This document shows positions 16,791 to 19,368 of a DNA stretch of 19,368 nt, piece after piece. The DNA is taken from the NCBI GenBank assembly GCA_964370005.1, contig CAYJGR010000044.1, positions 1-19,368 on the forward strand, in the 5' to 3' direction. This stretch comes from Heteroruminococcus sp964370005. GTDB lineage: Bacteria; Bacillota; Clostridia; Oscillospirales; Ruminococcaceae. Position numbers and translations under genes: made by a program. The notes under the pieces were generated by a model that had not been told where the DNA came from, did no database searches, and was given only the letters and a program-made list of their open reading frames with translations. Position 1 is the stretch's first letter. Each line of letters opens with the position of its first letter.

Positions 16791-18167
16791 ATGAAGCAAA
16801 TGCCGGATAGACAAAAAAAATTCGCAAATCGCCCCATACGGGTCATATGCGCCAGCTTTGGGGTTATAATTCTTGTCGGCACACTGCTGTTGATGCTCCC
16901 GTTTTCGACACGCAGTGGTGTTGTCACGCCTTTTTATGATGCGCTGTTCACCGCCACCTCGGCCACCTGTGTCACCGGCCTTGTGGTATACGATACCGTC
17001 ACCCATTGGTCGCTGTTTGGCCAAGGGGTGATTTTGCTACTTATACAAATCGGTGGCCTTGGGCTTGTCACCTTCACCACCTTTTTTAATATCATGATAG
17101 GACGCAAACTCGGACTGAGGGACATGTCACTTGCCCGAGAATCAGGCGGCTTTGAGAGCTTTGCCGAGGTTAGAGGGCTTATAAAATTTGTCATAAAAGG
17201 CTCGCTCATAATAGAGCTGTGTGGTGCCCTGCTTTTGGCCGCATCACTCGTGCCCGAATACGGCACACCGCAAGGGATTTGGCTGTCGGTTTTCCTCTCG
17301 ATTTCGGCCTACTGCAATGCGGGATTTGACCTGCTCGGATTTCAGACCCCCTTTGCCTCCCTCACAGGCTATGCCGATGATCCATGGGTGTTATCGGTTA
17401 TAATGGGGCTTATCGTGGTGGGGGGTATCGGTTTTGTGGTTATACACGACCTCATGCACTGGCCAACCCGCCGAAACCTCATGCTCCACACCCGCATCGT
17501 GCTCATTGTCACAGGGGTGTTGTTGGCGGTGGGATTTTTAAGTGTACTGCTCATCGAATGGAATAACCCCGCCACACTCGGTTCGCTTCCCCTCGAACAG
17601 CGCCCAATAAATGCCCTGTTCCAATCGGTCACCTTCCGTACAGCGGGATTTAACACCATAAACCTCGAACTACTGCACGAACCCACAAAATATATCGCCA
17701 GTCTGCTCATGATCATAGGTGCGGCCCCCGGCTCGACAGGCGGTGGCATAAAGCTCACCACCGTGACGGTCATCATCATGACGGTCTACGGTGTACTGCG
17801 TGGGCAGAGTGATACCATCATGCTCAGGCGTCGTGTGCCTCATGAGGCGGTTTATAAGGCGCTTACCGTCGTGTTTATCGCCGTGCTGGTGGTGGGACTT
17901 GGTAGCTCAATAATATACTTTGATTTGATAGACGACCACCCCGATCTTGCCTCGGTTGATGTGCTGTTTGAGCAGGTGTCGGCCTTTGCCACAGTGGGGC
18001 TTAGCTCAGGGGTCACCGCACTGACTGGGGGACTCTCAAAGGCGGTGCTCATTGTGTCGATGTTCCTCGGACGTGTCGGCCCCGTGTCGCTTGCATTGTC
18101 GCTGGCCGTGCGAGAACGCCGCAGTCGTAGAGAGATAATCCCCGATGGCAAGATATGGGTGGGGTGA
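16791..18167 (+). CDS. ktrB: Potassium uptake channel subunit, KtrB/TrkH family
   Basis: The 458-residue membrane protein forms the K+ (or Na+/K+) translocating pore. It has four M1-P-M2 repeats whose pore loops are visible: TSATCVTGL (56-64), SAYCNAGFDL (172-181), TFRTAGFNTI (281-290) and AFATVGLSSG (398-407), each with the conserved filter glycine. The intramembrane gating loop PGSTGGGIKLTT (313-324) is present. Length fits KtrB (about 450) better than proteobacterial TrkH (about 480). AAGGGG lies 10 nt before the ATG. The regulatory RCK partner KtrA/TrkA, often adjacent, is absent on both sides here, so it must be encoded elsewhere. It follows the Nudix gene closely and ends a plus-strand run of genes before a repeat cluster. 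Confidence 0.92.
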   Translation: MKQMPDRQKKFANRPIRVICASFGVIILVGTLLLMLPFSTRSGVVTPFYDALFTATSATCVTGLVVYDTVTHWSLFGQGVILLLIQIGGLGLVTFTTFFNIMIGRKLGLRDMSLARESGGFESFAEVRGLIKFVIKGSLIIELCGALLLAASLVPEYGTPQGIWLSVFLSISAYCNAGFDLLGFQTPFASLTGYADDPWVLSVIMGLIVVGGIGFVVIHDLMHWPTRRNLMLHTRIVLIVTGVLLAVGFLSVLLIEWNNPATLGSLPLEQRPINALFQSVTFRTAGFNTINLELLHEPTKYIASLLMIIGAAPGSTGGGIKLTTVTVIIMTVYGVLRGQSDTIMLRRRVPHEAVYKALTVVFIAVLVVGLGSSIIYFDLIDDHPDLASVDVLFEQVSAFATVGLSSGVTALTGGLSKAVLIVSMFLGRVGPVSLALSLAVRERRSRREIIPDGKIWVG

Positions 18168-18178
18168 AAACCACAGAC

Positions 18179-18224
18179 CTTGGGGCTCTGCCCCAAGCCC
18201 CGCAAACTTTTTGGAAAAAGTTTG
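18179..18224 (+). repeat. Twin hairpin repeat after ktrB
   Basis: CTTGGGGC / GCCCCAAG (8 bp, 3-nt loop, 18179-18197) is followed by CAAACTTTTT / AAAAAGTTTG (10 bp, 18203-18224). The combination closely resembles a dispersed intergenic element I associate with Clostridia genomes (from memory). Being 11 nt past the stop codon, it may also help end ktrB transcription. Confidence 0.6.
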
Positions 18225-18241
18225 AACAAAAACTTTAAATG

Positions 18242-18279
18242 GCCCACCTGCAAAAAGCGCAGGTGGGCTAAACTTTTGC
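18242..18279 (+). terminator. Strong hairpin, probable ktrB terminator
   Basis: GCCCACCTGC and GCAGGTGGGC form a perfect 10-bp stem around a 7-nt loop (18242-18268), followed by TAAACTTTTG. The U tract is imperfect, so termination is likely but not certain. Confidence 0.55.
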
Positions 18280-18309
18280 ACCCTACTCCTATCCAACCGA
18301 TATCTTCGG

Positions 18310-18376
18310 CGGGGGCGTGGCTACGGATTTGGTGCCTGTCGCCTCGCTCGCTCGGCTGGCACCCGCCCCGCCCCCG
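18310..18376. repeat. GC-rich long imperfect palindrome
   Basis: CGGGGGCG (18310-18317) pairs with CGCCCCCG (18369-18376), and inside it GGTGCC (18331-18336) pairs with GGCACC (18358-18363), leaving a loop containing GCCTCGCTCGCTCGGC. It looks like a REP-type mobile palindrome. Confidence 0.5.
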
Positions 18377-18454
18377 TCTGTTGTGATGTACTGCCCTTTA
18401 GTAACGCCTAATCCCTAATCGCTAACAACTAACTCCCCCCCCCGCTTTTCCGTG

Positions 18455-18536
18455 TTGGGGGCGACCTGCGCCCGCACGGGCATCAGCCCGCCCAGAAACA
18501 CGGGCAAAAGCCCGCACAACCGCAGGCCACCCCCAA
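18455..18536. repeat. GC-rich branched hairpin (cloverleaf-like) element
   Basis: The outer arms TTGGGGG (18455-18461) and CCTGCG (18465-18470) pair with CCCCCAA (18530-18536) and CGCAGG (18521-18526). Two inner hairpins are CCCG-CA-CGGG (18471-18480) and CGGGC-AAAA-GCCCG (18501-18514). It has no tRNA features. Confidence 0.5.
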
Positions 18537-18589
18537 CCCAAAAAATCGGCGCGGGGCATTGTTTGCGGGTTATTGTTATGTTTTCGGGC

Positions 18590-18608
18590 GGGATGGGAAA
18601 CCCGTCCC
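18590..18608. repeat. Short hairpin GGGATGGG / CCCGTCCC
   Basis: An 8-bp stem (one T-G pair) around AAA. The surrounding words resemble another short repeat I associate with Clostridia intergenic DNA, from memory and unverified. Confidence 0.4.
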
Positions 18609-18616
18609 CTACATGG

Positions 18617-18645
18617 TTGCCCCCCACCCCAAAATATGCTAAAAT
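18617..18645 (+). promoter_or_regulatory. Sigma-A promoter of the LRR surface protein gene
   Basis: TTGCCC (18617-18622) and TAAAAT (18640-18645) are exactly 17 bp apart. The predicted transcript starts about 25 nt upstream of the start codon and includes the ribosome binding site AGGAGA (18664-18669). Confidence 0.6.
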
Positions 18646-18677
18646 AGAGAAATCATATGAAAAAAGGAGAGAAGATA

Positions 18678-19368
18678 ATGAACCTAAAAAGATTTTTTGC
18701 TTTAATGCTTGCCCTTGCACTATCGCTGACCATGCTACAGGGGGTGGCGTTTGGGGCAGGTGAGCAAACCATATCAGTGCCAAATGCACTGAACGGCAGC
18801 ACGCCCTTAAATATGGAATTTACCCTTAATGCAGATGGCACCGCACAGGTGGGCAGTGTCAGATATCCCCCCTCCCCCGCCATCGCCACCACCGCCGCCG
18901 GCGCACTGGTCATCCCCGCCACCGTGACACATGGTGGCATCACCTACACCGTAACCGATATTGGGCAGCTTACGTTTATTGGTTGCAAAGCCCTCACCTC
19001 GGTCACCTTCCCCGACAGCGTAGACGTAATTGGGGAGGGTGCGTTTGCTGGTTGCACCTCCCTCACCTCGGTCACCCTCCCCGCCGGCCTAACCGCAATT
19101 TGGGATAGTGCGTTTAGTGGTTGCACCTCCCTCACCTCGGTCACCCTCCCCGCCGGCCTAATCACGATTAATACTTATGCGTTTAGTGGTTGCACCTCCC
19201 TCACCTCGGTCACCCTTCCCGCTGGTCTTCAAAAAATTAGGAGTAGTGCGTTTCGTGATTGCACCTCCCTCACCTCGGTCACCTTTAATGGCAGTGCGGT
19301 GACAGCCATTGATAATAATGCCTTTGCCGGCGCAGACAAATTAACAACAATAAACCTTGCGGGGGATT
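18678..19368 (+). CDS. Secreted BspA-like leucine-rich repeat protein (3' end cut by window)
   Basis: The first 230 residues are visible; the gene runs off the right edge. Residues 1-27 are a signal peptide (basic MNLKR, hydrophobic core, cleavage likely after AFG-A). A linker follows, with PATVTHGGITYTVTDIG typical of the entry to LRR_5 (BspA, PF13306) domains. From residue 95 come about six repeats of 23 residues with core AFSGCTSLTSVTLPAGL. Such proteins are exported and often bind host or matrix proteins; the C-terminal anchor cannot be seen. The ATG at 18678 has AGGAGA 8 nt upstream; an in-frame ATG at 18657 precedes that site and is less likely. The DNA of the repeats is nearly identical, unlike older LRR genes. 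Confidence 0.88.
   Translation, partial: MNLKRFFALMLALALSLTMLQGVAFGAGEQTISVPNALNGSTPLNMEFTLNADGTAQVGSVRYPPSPAIATTAAGALVIPATVTHGGITYTVTDIGQLTFIGCKALTSVTFPDSVDVIGEGAFAGCTSLTSVTLPAGLTAIWDSAFSGCTSLTSVTLPAGLITINTYAFSGCTSLTSVTLPAGLQKIRSSAFRDCTSLTSVTFNGSAVTAIDNNAFAGADKLTTINLAGD
18960..19307 (+). repeat. Tandem 69-nt coding repeats in the LRR gene
   Basis: Units begin at 18960, 19029, 19098, 19167 and 19236 (the last is 72 nt), with a diverged unit after 19308. The segment ACCTCCCTCACCTCGGTCAC is identical in four consecutive units (beginning with the second), while the codons before the AF residues vary. Each unit encodes one leucine-rich repeat. Confidence 0.85.

Larger units (their letters stand above)
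18168..18677. other. Gene-free 510-bp region filled with hairpin repeats
   Basis: No gene is supported between the KtrB stop and the LRR protein start. The region is GC-rich, in contrast with the AT-rich spacers elsewhere in the window, and consists of at least six consecutive hairpin-forming blocks, listed separately, then a promoter at its right end. A short CCTAATCCCTAATCGC segment (18408-18424) resembles the CTAATTCCTAATTGC module of repeat copy A, and a run of nine C follows at 18435-18443. Confidence 0.7.

Noticed and set aside
18455..18536. Cloverleaf considered as tRNA or integron attC site
   Set aside because: No tRNA consensus (no anticodon arm, T loop or CCA). The ends read GTT...AAC, the reverse of the RYYYAAC...GTTRRRY order of attC sites, and no integrase is seen.
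18944..19165. 73-aa minus-strand frame with repeats
   Set aside because: Its repeats are just the complement of the LRR coding repeats.
18960..19307. Regular repeats considered as a CRISPR array
   Set aside because: The repeats are in frame, 69 nt without unique spacers, and encode leucine-rich repeats; no cas gene is present.

Overview
This window looks like chromosomal DNA of a Gram-positive Clostridia member, probably of the Oscillospiraceae/Ruminococcaceae type. The basis is strong AGGAGG-like ribosome binding sites, a TTG start, AT-rich spacers between roughly 50 % GC genes, and the families present (EF-G-2 class factor, DUF378, ClpC with UVR linker, UMF1 permease, KtrB/TrkH, BspA-like leucine-rich repeats). 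The taxonomic call is an inference. No rRNA, tRNA, CRISPR array, transposase, phage gene or recognisable defence system was seen.

Layout, left to right. (1) 34-1207: a lone ascorbate/mannitol-type PTS EIIA and a DUF378 membrane protein, both minus strand, separated by about 500 bp of AT-rich DNA without a gene. (2) 1447-2428: cysteine synthase, plus strand. (3) 2585-8430: a minus-strand block read right to left: an 86-aa membrane protein, the 23S rRNA methyltransferase RlmB from its own promoter, a 733-aa membrane protein that is a degenerate P-type ATPase, a terminator, then an EF-G-2 paralog from its own promoter. (4) 8994-12424: an OGG1-like 8-oxoguanine glycosylase (plus) converging on a stand-alone ClpC ATPase (minus). 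(5) 12573-18167, plus strand: a 53-aa Cys/Gly-rich membrane peptide, a zinc-dependent phospholipase C-family protein whose stop overlaps the start of a UMF1 permease, a short DEAD-box helicase, a Nudix hydrolase and a KtrB/TrkH potassium channel subunit. (6) 18168-18645: a non-coding cluster of GC-rich hairpin repeats. (7) 18678 to the right edge: the start of a secreted BspA-like protein with nearly identical 69-nt repeats.

How the genes may work together: most are independent housekeeping functions in one- or two-gene units. The clearest couplings are rlmB with the pseudo-ATPase (49-bp gap, one promoter seen) and phospholipase-UMF1 (ATGA overlap). RlmB and EF-G-2 both act on the ribosome, so the pseudo-ATPase sits between two translation genes, but a functional link is speculative.

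The two signals most worth following are the P-type ATPase fold that has lost its phosphorylation motif, and a composite dispersed intergenic repeat (stem arms AAGGTCAAGGACA / TGTCCTTGACCTT plus a conserved side module). The repeat occurs in opposite orientation in two convergent gene junctions, with partial relatives elsewhere.
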